NCBI RefSeq assembly: GCF_001680005.1
Contig: NC_033568.1
Span: 1,178,001 to 1,242,000, forward strand
From: Plasmodium coatneyi
Lineage: Eukaryota; Apicomplexa; Aconoidasida; Haemosporida; Plasmodiidae
Direction: 5' to 3'
DNA: 64,000 nucleotides
The position numbers and the translations under genes were made by a program. Of this stretch, positions 32,801-44,600 are shown one piece after another. Numbering within the stretch: position 1 is the stretch's first letter; each line of letters begins with the position of its first letter. The notes under the pieces are model-generated. The model made no database searches, was not told the DNA's origin, and saw only the letters and a program-made list of their open reading frames with translations.

Positions 32801-33254
32801 CGAAAATGGCAATCGAAGCGAAACAAACCGGTTTGGCGAAAGAAAAGAGCACTCACAGCGTGAAACGCACAGTACGAAGAATCACCCCAACCAAAGGAAC
32901 GCAAGTTATTTCTCGTACGAATTAACGGGACTAATTAAGCACATCGGCTCCGGAACAGAATATGGACACTACGTAGCGCTCACCAAGTCGAACAACAACA
33001 TTTACCTTCTCTGTGATGACAATAACATTTCATACATCAATAAAAAAGACATCCTAAATTGTGTGAAGAATGCCTACGTTTTCATTTACACGTGTATCCA
33101 CCCCGGCTTTATCGACTTCTATAATAAATATGTAGATGTCTTGGAAAAAAAAAAGTTTAATATAAACTTGCCCGTATTTGAGAAGCGCGTCGAATTTAAG
33201 GAACGCATAACTATGCCCAAGCAGAAGTTCATCAGTAGGTCGCTCCATTTTTGA
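29805..33254 (+). CDS. Ubiquitin-specific protease (USP, peptidase C19)
   Basis: The first in-frame ATG at 29805 (MIPPYGKIHVSLSNEYVEFY) gives 1149 residues; the upstream open frame has no ATG. Residues 1 to about 600 are mostly low complexity and very basic, with two poly-Lys blocks (KKKKRKKKKKKN and a later run), which would favour nuclear or nucleolar residence. The peptidase starts at about 600: Cys box GLYNYGQNICFFNSIIQT with the nucleophile at Cys610, then a zinc-binding CTKC...CDKC pair. The His box (GSGTEYGHYVALTKS) has catalytic His1055 and is followed by LLCDDNNISYI. A low-complexity insert of about 130 residues (QRNGVGNGQQNG region) sits between the finger and the His box. All catalytic residues look intact, so it should be an active deubiquitinase. 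The Lys-rich tail and domain order recall USP36/USP42, but orthology is not proven. It is convergent with the capping-enzyme gene. Confidence 0.94.
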   Translation: MIPPYGKIHVSLSNEYVEFYEEKSLKGPLKCTGKENGIKLSCEEEESTTVGCTRDDVFVDRHTGEKDLRKTNNQRGCNDARLGKHHLGDGKGGNTSPELTSSGISSTQGEKSKLQVEAATGLLVPPAQHGGTESLRRGDSGVASVDNMRAGRASPGEGSPNQVKCKRKRATPPTVRLKSFKRIFNRTFSKYYFIGRPFRRYVKIRKSASQEKVKKSARKKVSTDGITISKKKGALAYHGVEDFSVKRQDMVSSDSAKRGSEVTMGEEAHTEGNINSVKKCLHQVLLRPPKVRLTNRGNVLLSKMITKENISKKKVEKMEKMEKVKKMKIVKKIIKEGKPVDFKRKSSVDEDADPQIGEDKCHTLVHREKCKSMGKGVVNGRDEIINGSFSSRIEGNCMLAYTEGSPKKKKKRKKKKKKNGTPEGDNTIDGGGRSFLEGSPGDADLTGKRLVDGKPNGNAAMHEDTFPEKVHRETPDSMQKAQRESGQHSKEGAMTAPPNGVTVDNEEDRCNKSVREKGEWKGMMVAPTGEVKEGGKRKKKKKKSGSAIGNSSVNPSEDDEQKPSELNQREYLILKEIKIKQSKEVVQLNLDSSFFVSKGAGLYNYGQNICFFNSIIQTIVRIPYICKDLLNKLHSLNCEKKKVSVFCFYCLFEQFACNIISKKCGIKNMLIPYIKKYICNNYIVGYQEDVHEYLRYFLCSLEKSSLSSSIYIQKMFTGVTKNITICTKCNNVSLKYEQYYELSLDISSSNNLEEALKKYLSKETLMGDNGYYCDKCRKKKKATKQCVINKLPRVLTIQIKRFFMNSKFHVVKNHKHISYPLYLDMKGYVNNYDLFQNDFNNNVISLYEKVNPSKGAASVQRNGVGNGQQNGTASDQRNAPRGSRPNPHVLNQIAHIFAELKREVCKRKIKNQLTPADLRSIIMETKKRIIKELNKIKFSKFYNDILLSISKDIDTLYCHIRSNASSKHFSLKGAHFNFKVEYLNGEEHHRPRQYEQSTTENGNRSETNRFGERKEHSQRETHSTKNHPNQRNASYFSYELTGLIKHIGSGTEYGHYVALTKSNNNIYLLCDDNNISYINKKDILNCVKNAYVFIYTCIHPGFIDFYNKYVDVLEKKKFNINLPVFEKRVEFKERITMPKQKFISRSLHF

Positions 33255-34534
33255 GATACCCACTATCTGGTCCATTCCCGAGTTGGGAGCATTTTCCAAA
33301 TGGCAGAGCAGAAACGATGTTTGCAAGCGAATCTGTGGGGGGGACATGGGGAAGGCTTCCCAGGAAACTCCCCCCCCTGAGTAGCCAAGATAACGTTACA
33401 AGTTAGATAAAAAGAACAACAAACGAAGTGACTAACCGGTGCCATGCTAATGTCGTCAGTCGTACCACCATGTGCGTATTCGATAGGAAAAGGGGGGAAA
33501 AAAAAATCCTCCTTATCGATATGCAGATTGATGACAAGCAACCCACCCCCTGAGTGAAATCTCCAGTTGAGGCACAAAAAACTCTCTCCTCCGAATTACC
33601 ATCTTTCCATGCCTTCTTCCCCCAAAGGACGACCAAGTTTCATCCTCTCCATCAGCGCATGTGCGTGTTGAGGACGTCGTTCTCCTACTCCCCACGTAAC
33701 GAAGCCTTTTTGTTACGTTCGGGAATTGTTTTTTCCCTGTTTGATGATGCATACTTTTCATTCCTTTTCGGGAATGTGGGCGGTTCCACTTATCCCCTTT
33801 TGCATCTCCTCGTAAGTAGCGCCTTTCTCCGCGCTGCTCCTATCTACTTCTCCCTTTTTCCCTTTTTTTTTTTTGTTTCTACGTAATTTCCTAATTTGTT
33901 AATCCTTTTCATCATATCCTTATTTGAAAATTTGAATCCCCCCCTTTTCATTTTATTATTTTTTTTTTAAATAATCTAATTATTATGCAAATTTGAATTA
34001 CACATTTTTAATTTGGTGCGCACGCTGTTCTGATGCGCTTCGATCCAATACGATCCTGTGATCGTGAAAGGCAAATGCCCCGCCACGTGGTCCAAACGGG
34101 GGATGTGTCTATTCCAATCCCCGCCCCTAAACCGTGGAAGCATTGGCCATAACACCATTGGACGTGGTAACCTCAGCAGGGAAGTGCACCGAGCACTAGG
34201 TCGATTTATTTTTTTGCAATGAAAAGGGTTATCGTGTTGGTGCCGTTCTATGTGGAGAAGACGTGCTTCATTTGCATCTCCGATCCACATGCGTAACGTT
34301 AAAAGGAAAAGAGGCAACTTGGCAAAACGTGGGGGAACTACTTCCATCACGAAGGTCAACGAAGGTGTGTTTGGAGTACTCCCTTTTCTCTGGTAGAAAG
34401 AGAATGGAGTAATCCCAAATGGGAAAAAAGTTTATAGCGCGTTCATTTTGACGGAAAGTGGACAAAAAAAAAAAAAATAAGGACGCACAAATGTACAACA
34501 CATGTATTATTGCATATTTGCGCGCCCCTCCGGC
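33255..34534. other. Convergent intergenic spacer
   Basis: Shared 3' flank of the USP (plus) and capping-enzyme (minus) genes. Short ORFs on both strands only; a T-rich stretch lies at 33950-33970. No gene is visible. Confidence 0.6.
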
Positions 34535-36025
34535 TCAGCGCTTGCCCGAGCGGTTTCGCGAAATCTCCTTGATGAGCGAGTCAATGGTAATGTTGTCCAG
34601 GATGCTCTGTATAACTTTGTTCAGCGTGGAAATATCGTTGGGTATGTTTTTATCGAACCGAATTTTCTGCGCAATCCACCCCCCTTCGATTTTCTCCTCC
34701 ATCCCATTTTCATTTTTAAAAATGGAAAAAATATTCTTCGCAACATAGTAGCATTCGATAATATAATGAGAAATCTTGTTGTTTAACGCTAGGGTGAGGA
34801 GTTCCTTGTACACGTCCCCATACTCTGCCAGGTATGTCCGATAAGACGTCCTCACTCCCCTGATGGAAATAAAAAGCTCAAACTTTTCTGGAAAATTATG
34901 TTGGTCATATATGGTCTCAATGCCAAAATCGACGGTGTTTAAATTTAGTGGTTTCCATTTTAGTAATTCGAAGAAGTTGCCAGTTCTGTAGGGATAATTC
35001 AGTGGGGTGAAAATAATCCCATCAGACGGATGGGGCAGTTTCTTAATGGTTTGAATAAGTTCCTTAATTTGCGAGATGGGGTAGAAATCTTTTAGGTAAA
35101 TTTCGAATGGGAGATTTTCTTCCTCGGGGAGACTACCTTCATCGGAGGGGGTTGTCTCATCTGATTCGTCACACACATCTCCATCGGTAGATGTACCAGA
35201 AGGTTCCACCTTTGTGTAGGCCTCCTTCTTATGCATGGAATGGTCATCTAACACAGAAGAAGTTGCACTTGTTGGAAGAGGGGGAGTCCCGTTATGATTA
35301 CTCCACTGATCGGTAGATGTGTCCTTATCGCCCATTTGGTCCACCCTTCTTACGCTCTGTTTATCACTGCTATTTGCGCTCACATTTTTGCTATCATTTT
35401 GATGGCCATTTTTGCTGCCATTTACACTTTGCCAATTGTTCACATTCCCGTCATCCGATTCGAATGCAGAGCGGGAGGGAGGCGTGGGTCCGTTGGTTCG
35501 CTTCCCCTTCTTGGTGTACCTCCTATACTTCTTCAACGGAAGAATAACAAAGTTGTAAACATTGGTCAGTCTCTCCAAGTAGTTCAAAGCTGTTATGTCC
35601 CTCCTATGGATAAAAAGTCCATCATATATTAAATACACAATTCTATTTTCTTCGATTCCTTTTTTTTCGTTAAAAATGGTGTCCTCGACCAATTCTCCAT
35701 CGAGTAATGTTAACTGCTGCTTGGCTTGCAAATCGTCATGTGTAGGAATGTGCATATCATTTTTGAAAATATCATAATTCCTATCAATTAGGAAAGTGGT
35801 ATTGGAAGCAATAAATAAAAAGTACCTCACTCCGTCGGTCTTTTCGCATATTAGATAATCCTTGCTAAACAAATTCCTGATGTTGTGTTTTGTTAGCGAT
35901 ACTGGATTGCCTCCTGGGAACCCTCTGCGCTTCCATTTTAGCATGTCGTTTATTTTCGACCGAATTTTCTCCTTCATGAATTCATTTTCTATTTTTTCCC
36001 CCGGGTGGTAAATATCTGTGATCAT
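34535..36025 (-). CDS. Pgt1: mRNA guanylyltransferase (capping enzyme)
   Basis: A 496-residue single-exon protein that transfers GMP to the diphosphate 5' end of nascent mRNA. Nucleotidyltransferase motifs in order are: motif I EKTDGVRYFL (61-70, with Lys62 the GMP-accepting nucleophile), motif III LLDGELV (108-113), motif IIIa VYLIYDGLF (130-138), motif IV SDGIIFTPLNYPYRTG and motif V LLKWKPLNLNTVDF. The C-terminal region (ELFISIRGVRTSYRTYLAEY) would form the OB fold. A Ser/Asn-rich linker of about 130 residues (about 170-300) interrupts the core between IIIa and IV. There is no RNA triphosphatase domain, consistent with the separate tunnel-type triphosphatase known in Plasmodium. The start ATG sits directly after the plus-strand T-free leader at 36025. 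Confidence 0.96.
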   Translation of the reverse strand: MITDIYHPGEKIENEFMKEKIRSKINDMLKWKRRGFPGGNPVSLTKHNIRNLFSKDYLICEKTDGVRYFLFIASNTTFLIDRNYDIFKNDMHIPTHDDLQAKQQLTLLDGELVEDTIFNEKKGIEENRIVYLIYDGLFIHRRDITALNYLERLTNVYNFVILPLKKYRRYTKKGKRTNGPTPPSRSAFESDDGNVNNWQSVNGSKNGHQNDSKNVSANSSDKQSVRRVDQMGDKDTSTDQWSNHNGTPPLPTSATSSVLDDHSMHKKEAYTKVEPSGTSTDGDVCDESDETTPSDEGSLPEEENLPFEIYLKDFYPISQIKELIQTIKKLPHPSDGIIFTPLNYPYRTGNFFELLKWKPLNLNTVDFGIETIYDQHNFPEKFELFISIRGVRTSYRTYLAEYGDVYKELLTLALNNKISHYIIECYYVAKNIFSIFKNENGMEEKIEGGWIAQKIRFDKNIPNDISTLNKVIQSILDNITIDSLIKEISRNRSGKR

Positions 36026-38675
36026 TATGTGGGGGAAAGGAAAAAGCGGAAAAAAAGGAAGTCAAAAAAATGTGAAAAAAAGAAAAAAAACAGAAAAAAA
36101 GGAAGGAACGAAAAAAAAGGGTGACCAATTAAGCTACTTTACATACTACAAGTTTGCAAGTTGCCAAAAGTTTGTAAACTTTTTTTTTTTTTTTTTTTTT
36201 TTTTCATATCTCATGTAATTTCGCTCCACACGGGGAACCCGATTTGGTACTCGTCCCATCTAATAGATTAATGGACTCGTTCTTCTCCACGTCGCACTAT
36301 TTTTTTTTTTTTTTTTTTTTTGGGTCACTATATCATCCCTTTTGACGTAATAATTGGCTGCATGGATACTCTTGGGAAAATCCTCTTTTTTGACAATTTA
36401 ACCGAATGGTTGAACCCTTTTAGAGATGTATTTTTAGGTGGCTAGCAAAATAATTCGCCTAGAGGTGCAGTGTGTTCGTTAGTTGTACTGACGCTTGCTC
36501 GTTTGGTTTGAAGGGAAGTCCCCTTGACACAGCGTCGTGCTAACTGCCCCTCGACTTGTATGAGCACCCCAGTTACGCTATCTATACAGGTCCCCCAACG
36601 GAACCTTGTTCATTGCGAAAATATTGCAGTGTACACATAACAAGTCAACTGCAAGGTATCCAAATGCCCGGTGTTCCTTCCATCGCGCGATCGTTCCTCC
36701 AACTACAGGGGTTGCTTTAGGACAGCATTATCACCACAGCTTTGGGGATCAATAAATTGGAGTTGCTCATTTGTGCATTTAACTGGTGCATTTTTGGGTT
36801 TACGCTGTTCTCCCCTTTATGGGAACATGGAAAATTATGGATTAAAAGAAAACGTATGGCCATTCCCTGATTTTTTCCACTCCAACCTGTTCACTCTGCT
36901 AGGTGGTGTATTGCCCTGCGATAGGCGCGAACAAGTGTAGAGATTTGAGCGGAAAGAGTGAATGTCCTTCTCACCCCGCTCCTGCGGCAGACTATTTACG
37001 AACACCGTTAAGCGTATCTGCATGCGTAACGCCGTGGGACAGTATGCACTTCGCGTGTCTGCGAGGCCACAAATGACGCTTGCGGGGGAGAACAAAATGA
37101 AAGCAGAAAAGCGAACGCGTAAAAGGAGGGGACAACCAAAAAAAATATACTCATATATATGTGCATATATGAATATATCTGCACATGCGTACACATATCC
37201 GTATGGAAAAAGCAAAACGGGGGCACCAACTATTTATTTTTTCTGTTCCACCCGCCTCAGCGTTTTCCATCCAAAGGAAAAGGCGCGAAAAAAAGGGAAA
37301 GAAAAAACAGAACAGTGGGGAAAAAATACACGGAAAAGTGTCAAAAAAAAAAAAAAAAAAATGCAAAAAAAAAAAAAAAAATAACTCTTTTGTGTAATCC
37401 GAATTGGGTGTTTTATTTGTCAAATCACCTTTTCATTATTCCCCCCTTTATCCTTTTTTCCCATTTTTGCACATGATAAGTATTTACGTCTTATAAGCTT
37501 TAGCAAACGAATATTTCACGCGAATGGTTAACCGCATGAGGGTATACACTTTCCGTATTCGCATTTCGTACGATACGCGGCATGCGTATATACCCGTATG
37601 TGTACCCATGTAAACTCGCTGAGATGCTTTCCAGTCTGCTTAAGCGTACGGTTGTTCTTATCTGTCCATTTAAACAGTTGCATAGGCCCGATTACTCTGC
37701 GCGTCTGTGTCGCTCATGTAGGGGTTAACCAATTCGAACAGTTTGTGAATGACTCCAGAGGGGGGGTTTTTTTTTTTTTTTTTTTTTTCACCCTTCCATT
37801 AGCTTGCGTCTTGTTGTGCGTGTCCCCTTATCATTATCCTCATCGTTATTTTTATCTGTACCAATTCGTTGACGAATGTTGTGGCGTCCACCAATCGCCT
37901 CCCTTTTTTTTTAAAACCTGTCATACCCGACCGCTTGCGATCGGTACATGCATGGGCATGTCCCCGCGAATTTTATTCATCACCATAATACGTACTCCCG
38001 TCAGTACCTATTTTGTGTGCGATTTTTTCTGTACCTTTATCATTTTGTATGTGCATGAATCGAAATAACAATATCCCTTCTGGGGTTCCATTTCTCCGCA
38101 GTTTGATGCAATTTTGTAAAACTTCACATTTGTATATTTTTGTCCAATATATAATGGATCCATAAATGGGTTTACCAAACCGTATGGGGGGGTTGATTTG
38201 AATATGCTTTACTGGGAATGGCATTGTCCAATTCGAAGTGACCTGTCGTTATTTTCCCAGACGCTTCATAATTTAGCCCAACACAGATTTGTATACACAG
38301 GTTGACCCCTCCTTATCATTATATTTGTTTTTGTGTTTATTGTAGTGTCTTCGTTTCACCATTTTTTTGATTTACATTTTTTTGTTTAGTTTATAAAACC
38401 CACGTGCGACAGTGGAACGGCTTTTTTTTTATTTATCATTTTTTTTGTACATTTTAAAGTAATAAAAAGTGAATGATATCTATGCCTCTCACTCGGTGTG
38501 GGCGCGAGTAAAGTGACGTCACAACGGAAGATAGCTACTACAACGTTGTGTCACCCCAATTTCGGTAAATGTAAAGAAGTAAGATTTTTAGTCAGCTTCT
38601 CCCCAATAATGCTTTTAACTCCATTGTGGAAAATATTACTGAAAAAAGAAAAGTGTCACATCACGTTAAGCGAAA
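36026..38675. other. Divergent intergenic spacer
   Basis: A 2.65-kb region holding the promoters of the capping enzyme (minus) and the ABC1-kinase fusion gene (plus). It contains T tracts at 36180-36204 and 36300-36321, A tracts at 37343-37381, and a G7T run at 37762-37788. No gene can be supported. Confidence 0.6.
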
Positions 38676-41600
38676 ATGAACCAATATGATCAGTGGAATC
38701 GGAGGATCCGGGTAAGTTTAAAGAAATGGTGCCCATAAAAGGAGGCATATCCAGAATACTTTTCACATTGAGGATGTATGTGTGTCATTCATGCTGCATG
38801 TTGCGCAGATTTGTTCTGCAACATTTCATAGCGAGGAACAACTGCACACAGATGACAGCTACGCAGTTCTCAAATTTATAAACTTGATTTGGCTCTTTTT
38901 CCCTCACCTCTATGACAGACCATCTGGTATTGCAGTAGTCTTTATGTGGAGTACAAAAATGCCCTGAGGAAATCGAGGAAGATGCCGGTCGAGAAAAAGA
39001 CCGAGTATTGGGAGAAGAAGCACGAGGAGTTTGCCACCAAGATGTTGAACAATATATACGAATTGAGAGGTTCGCACAGGCAGCTACATTTGTTTCATTA
39101 TTTCGTTGCACAGTGTTCTGTGTTGACCTGTACACGCATTATTTGTCACAGACATGTGCATCTTCTTCGTGCGTATCGCCCGCATTGATTACGCTTTCGA
39201 AAAATGGGTCTAATATATATTTTTCCCCCCCTTATGCAGGATGGTGGGTGAAGGTAGGGCAGTTCCTAAGCACGCAGGAGAACATCATGCCCGTGGCCTA
39301 CATCGAGAAGTTCACCAAGCTGCAGGACATGATGCCCACCTCCTCTTTCGACAAGATAGAAGTCATTCTAAAGAGGGAATTGGGTAAGGAGTGTTGCCCC
39401 ATTATAGTGTATGAGCCCATTGGGGGGACCAGGTCTTATTAGCACTCCTCAAAAGGGCAAGCCAAAATGTAGATATTCCCCTCATACAACAAAATGAATC
39501 ATTCCACCTCTCCTCAGGGAACATCTATGACATATTCGAGCACATCGAAAAGGAACCCCTCGCAAGCGCATCGATAGGACAAGTCCATCGAGCCAAATTG
39601 AAGAAGCACGAACATGATGCTATCCAGGATAATGTTGCAAAAAAGAACGATTACAACGTTATTATAAAAATTCAACATGAAGGAATTGATCAATTTCTTT
39701 CCTCCGATATAAATACATTGAAGAAAGTATCTTGGGCCTTTGGTCTAATAGACAAAAATTTTTATTTCACAGATTTTATTGATGAATGGCAAGACTCCGC
39801 TTCCAGAGAATTAAACTACAAGTACGAATTGTATCATCAGTTATTGGCTTATAATACTTTTAAAAAGTCTGGTATTCCTCTGAAAATTCCACAAATATAT
39901 TGCGCTTATACAACCACCAAGGTTCTCGTCATGGAATACATCAAGGGGTTTAAAATAACAGACACGAAATCGATAAAGAAATATAAAGTGAATGCATATG
40001 ACTTGGTTTATAAAATTATCGACTATTTTGCTTATCAAATTCATAACGATGGTTTTTTTCATGGAGATCCCCACCCAGGGAATATTCTCGTTATGATGCA
40101 GGAGAAGGGGCGTAGACGCAAAAGGAGAAGGCGCTCCAAAAAGGGGCCAACTGACGTTGTGGAGAAGACCGCAGAGGGGGATGAGCAAGCTATTCCAGAA
40201 GCACTTTTCCCCAGGGATGGAAAGAAGGGAAATATTTTTACCACAACGGGGAACACGCCCAACACGTCTAACTTCTCGAGCATGTCTAACGTGTTCAAGA
40301 CGCCCAACCAGTCCATCGCGCGAAACGCGTCCAACACGTCCAGCGCCTCCATGGAGGATTTCATAGATGCGAGGTACAACATCGATAGGATGAAGTGCGG
40401 ATCGATGAGTTCCAAGAATCCCCTTTATAAATCCTTCAGCTTTGTGGACTACTCGAATAAGAAGAATCATGAAATATCAGATCAGGTACTGAAGGAAGAC
40501 TACGATTTTATCCTTAATGAAAATACGAGCGACGGATTTAGCACAATCCGGAAGAGCATCTCCAAATCGGAAGAGTGCGTATCTTATGGGAACTCCAAAA
40601 GGGAAGACTTCACGCTGATCGCAAGTGGGACAAGCCCAGGGGAGGATTGTTCAACTAAGTTGGTTGAGAATGAGAATAATTCGCTGCGTACCCAGGGGAA
40701 TTTGCTCGAGCGGGGTGAAGTCTCACCGGGGGAGGAAGCCAACAAAAAAGAGGCTCAGATACATGGGAAATCTGCCCCATTGCAAGTTAACGCAGGGGAG
40801 GTAAACCGCACACCAGCAGGAGGACGAAGAAGGAAGAGGCGTACCTACTCCTTCGTGCCCGTGATCATCGATTGGGGGCTGATTAAACAGCTAGACGGTG
40901 TGATGAAGCTGGCCTTTTGCAAACTAGTGTACAGCATAAGCTGCATGAATGTGCTGAATATCATCGAGGCGTTTGAGGATATGGGCTTCTGCTTTAAGGA
41001 GGACTTCACATACGACCCGGAAATATACATTGAAAATTTAAAGCGTTTTTTTTTGAAAAAGTTGGAGGAATCAAGCAGCAAAATGAACGAAAGTGGTGGC
41101 ATCAGCGGAACGGGAGGAGGAGCAGATGAGGAGCGTCCAAATGGTCCAGACGAAACGGGGAAGAATAAGAACCTTGATGTTCTTAAAAATATAGACAAGA
41201 AGGAAGTCCTAGACCAAAACCCAATTAGTGATGTCCCAAAGGATATAATTTTTTTCATGAGAGTAGCTTCCCTTCTCCATGGATTATGCACCCAAATGAA
41301 TGTCAACATAAATTACCTGAGCATATTTTCAAGGCGAGCTAAAGAAGCCCTCGAAAAAGTGTACAAGCCGATACACCACTCGATTTATACCATCCCAATT
41401 GATAAAACACCTAATTCGTTTCTTGAGAAGAGAATACATAATTTGCTTAAGAAACTTTACGAGGAGAAGAAAATTTTGGGGTGTCAGGTAGCCATTATAC
41501 ATAAGAAGAAAATAGTTGTGGACACTTGTGTAGGGGTCACCAGCACAACGGACAAAAGACCCATAACGAGGCACTCCCTGTTCAATGGTTACTCCTTAAA

Positions 41601-44600
41601 CAAAGCCGTCCTCACAATCGCCCTGATACATCTGATGTCCAACTTGGTGAATGAACAGTACTCCTCGGAAAACGTCCTCTTAAATTTGAGCAAAAGGAAT
41701 AACACGAAGGAAAATCAACAGGAGGAGGGGGTACCTAATTTGAGTGCTATTAGTAAGGCAAACGAGGACGCTGCCCCTGCAGAGGAGGACCAACAACTTG
41801 AACAGACCCAGAACACAGCAGAGGTTCAGAACAAATGCGTCAATGAAATTTTCAACGATATTAAAAAAATCGAAAATGATTATTTCTCACCTGATAAGAA
41901 GGCGGACGTGCAGTTGGAAGAGGTCCCTATTGCGGATGGGGCAGTGACCTCAGCGGGTACACCTGGTCGAGCGGTGGGCGTTGGGGGTCCCTCCTCCACG
42001 GCCATCACCAATTATAGCAGCATCTACGGTGTGAACAACAGTACGAATCGATACTGCAGTAGTTATGACCACAGCTTTAGCAGCGACGAGGAGAAGGACA
42101 AGGAAGTGGGGCAAAAGGAAGATAAGACAGCGCAGAGTAGCCCTCAACACAACTTTCAACATTCATCTCAGCGCAACATTTCGACCCCGCTGCCAACCAT
42201 CCCCCCTTTGGAGGCACACAACGAAGTCAACAACCGGTACAATCGTGAAGTGTGCAAACAAATCATAAAAGATATAGAAGCCAGACAAATAAAAAACTTC
42301 AAGAGTACCATTAATGACTATATATGCAACTATTGGGATGGATTCATTTGCAAAAACAAAAAGAGCATCACCATAAAGGATGTGCTAACGTTGAAGTGTT
42401 TCATTAAAAAACCATTTCAAGATAAAATAACGTTAAGTAAATTTATAGACTACAGTCAAATGATAAAAATGATAGAGAGCGCTCGAAATTGTCACGTGAA
42501 AAGGAAGTCGAAAAAGTACGGATTCTACCTCTACCTAATCGACACCTACATTATCTCTGAATTGATTCACAACATTTCTGGGTTGAAGTACTATGAGTAT
42601 ATTTACAAGTATATTATTAAACCGCTAAATTTGAAAGACGAAATGTACATACCCATTCCCTCGGATATTTTGAAAAAACACCAGGAGGAAATGAAGAAAA
42701 ACAAAACTACAAGCGACTCTTCAGTAGCTAATGAGAAAGGAAAGAAAAATAACTATAAAGAAAATAAGGCAAGTCTAACGAAGGAATCTTCCAACCCGCT
42801 CAGAAGCAATGAGTTAAATTTAAACTCCTTTATGTCAAAGAAGAAAAATAAAAAGTTAAACAGTGCTTCAAATTTTGGGAACGAATTTCACCAAGGGAAG
42901 AATATAACCCCGTCCAGCAGCAACTATAATAATAGGCCTTTCCAGAATAGCGTTCTTATGAACAAACCGTGGAACAGGAAATTTAAGCCCCCATTGGAAG
43001 CAGTGAAGATTAAGAGGCGCTCCATAAGTGTGGATGTGTATTATTCTTCTAGGGGGAGGAAGCCCGGTCCGGAGGCTACCAATCCGAAAGGGGCAAAGCA
43101 AGTGGGCGGTGCGGTCAAAGGTAAGGTGGTTAGGGAGGAGGCGGTTATAGGCGAAACTAATGACGGTAAAGTGACCGTGCGTGAGGCTAACTCTGGCGAG
43201 GACAAACCTGCGGAAGAAGAAGCCAACAGGGGCGGTACCAACACGGATGAACCAACCCCAATGAACATCCTTCTAAACAATAAAAAGATAGCCGAGTTGG
43301 GGGGGGGCAAGAAGTTTGAGCCGACCAGCATGCTAGAAAGCATCCTAAAAGAAAAAGAACCAACCAGCCTCAAAAACAAGTTGCTAAGTCATGTAGACAA
43401 TCTCAAAGTCAAAACGAAAAAAATTAACGACTCGATTAAAAATATATATGAAGGTAATGAAAACACATTTTTAAAAAATCTTTTTATAACTCCATTGAAG
43501 AAAACTGACAATGATAACAACGCCCTTACATATGACTACCGCAATGTCCAGCTTAGCTACATATACAACAAAAAGCTGGGGAGTTATACAAAAAAAAAAA
43601 ATTATGAAAATTATGCATTTGGCACGCACAATTATTATTACAATGAATTTGCTCGAGAACACATAAAACAAAATAAAATGGAAAAAAAATGGAACATAAA
43701 AAATATTAATAAAATTACATCCAACTTTCGATTCACAGAAAAAAATAAAAAAGATTTTCTCTTGGTTCGACCAAATGACGAAAAGAACAAGCGTTCGCAT
43801 AGCTGCTCAAATTATAAGCTAGTCCAGTACAACATAGACAGACACACACATGGTGATGAAGATGGAAATAAAATACCCAGTTCGAGCAACCCCAATGGTA
43901 TCGGTTTTAAGTACCAGAATGATGCCAATGAATTCCTGTTCGATTACAATGTTCATTTTTTTTCCGAGAATTTTTTTAACATGTTACCTGAAGAAAGCAA
44001 TAAAAAAAAAGACCCCAATGATCCCAACAGTACATCCTACAACTTAGAAGAAAGGAGCCGCTTTTACAAGTTAACGTTCGACAAAAATATCAAAAGGCTG
44101 CTCGAAAATGTAGACGCGAAAAGCAGCGGTGACGAGTCCGCCAACAGTGTATTGAAGGAGAAGTATAATAAATATCAGAGGCGGGACAAGAAATACAGGA
44201 AGTTGTTTCAATATATAAAAGATTTGAGAATGAGCATACGAGAGAGGGAGAATCAGATGAAGGAAGCGAGTAGCGCCTTGGTGTGCAGTGATCAGGTGGA
44301 ACTGGGCGATAGTGCCGTCAGAGTAGGCAGTATGGAAAAGGCCGCATTCACCGTGAGGAATGCAAGCTCTGTGAAAAACGAGAGCTCCGTAAAGAACGAC
44401 AGCTTCATGAAAAGCGAAAACTCTGTTAAGAATGAGAGCATGTTGAAAAGCGGTAACAGCTTCAAAAGGGAAGGAGCACCCCCCGAAATGAACGAAGACT
44501 TCCTCAAGAGGGTCCTAAAAAAGGACGAGCAGCTTCTACAGAAACTAATAGAGTACAAGTACGCCATACTGAAGAAGCAAAGAAATAACATTCTGAAAAG

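Noticed and set aside
32058..32852. 264-codon minus-strand ORF inside the USP gene
   Set aside because: It overlaps the USP zinc-finger and peptidase core, which is clearly coding on the plus strand.
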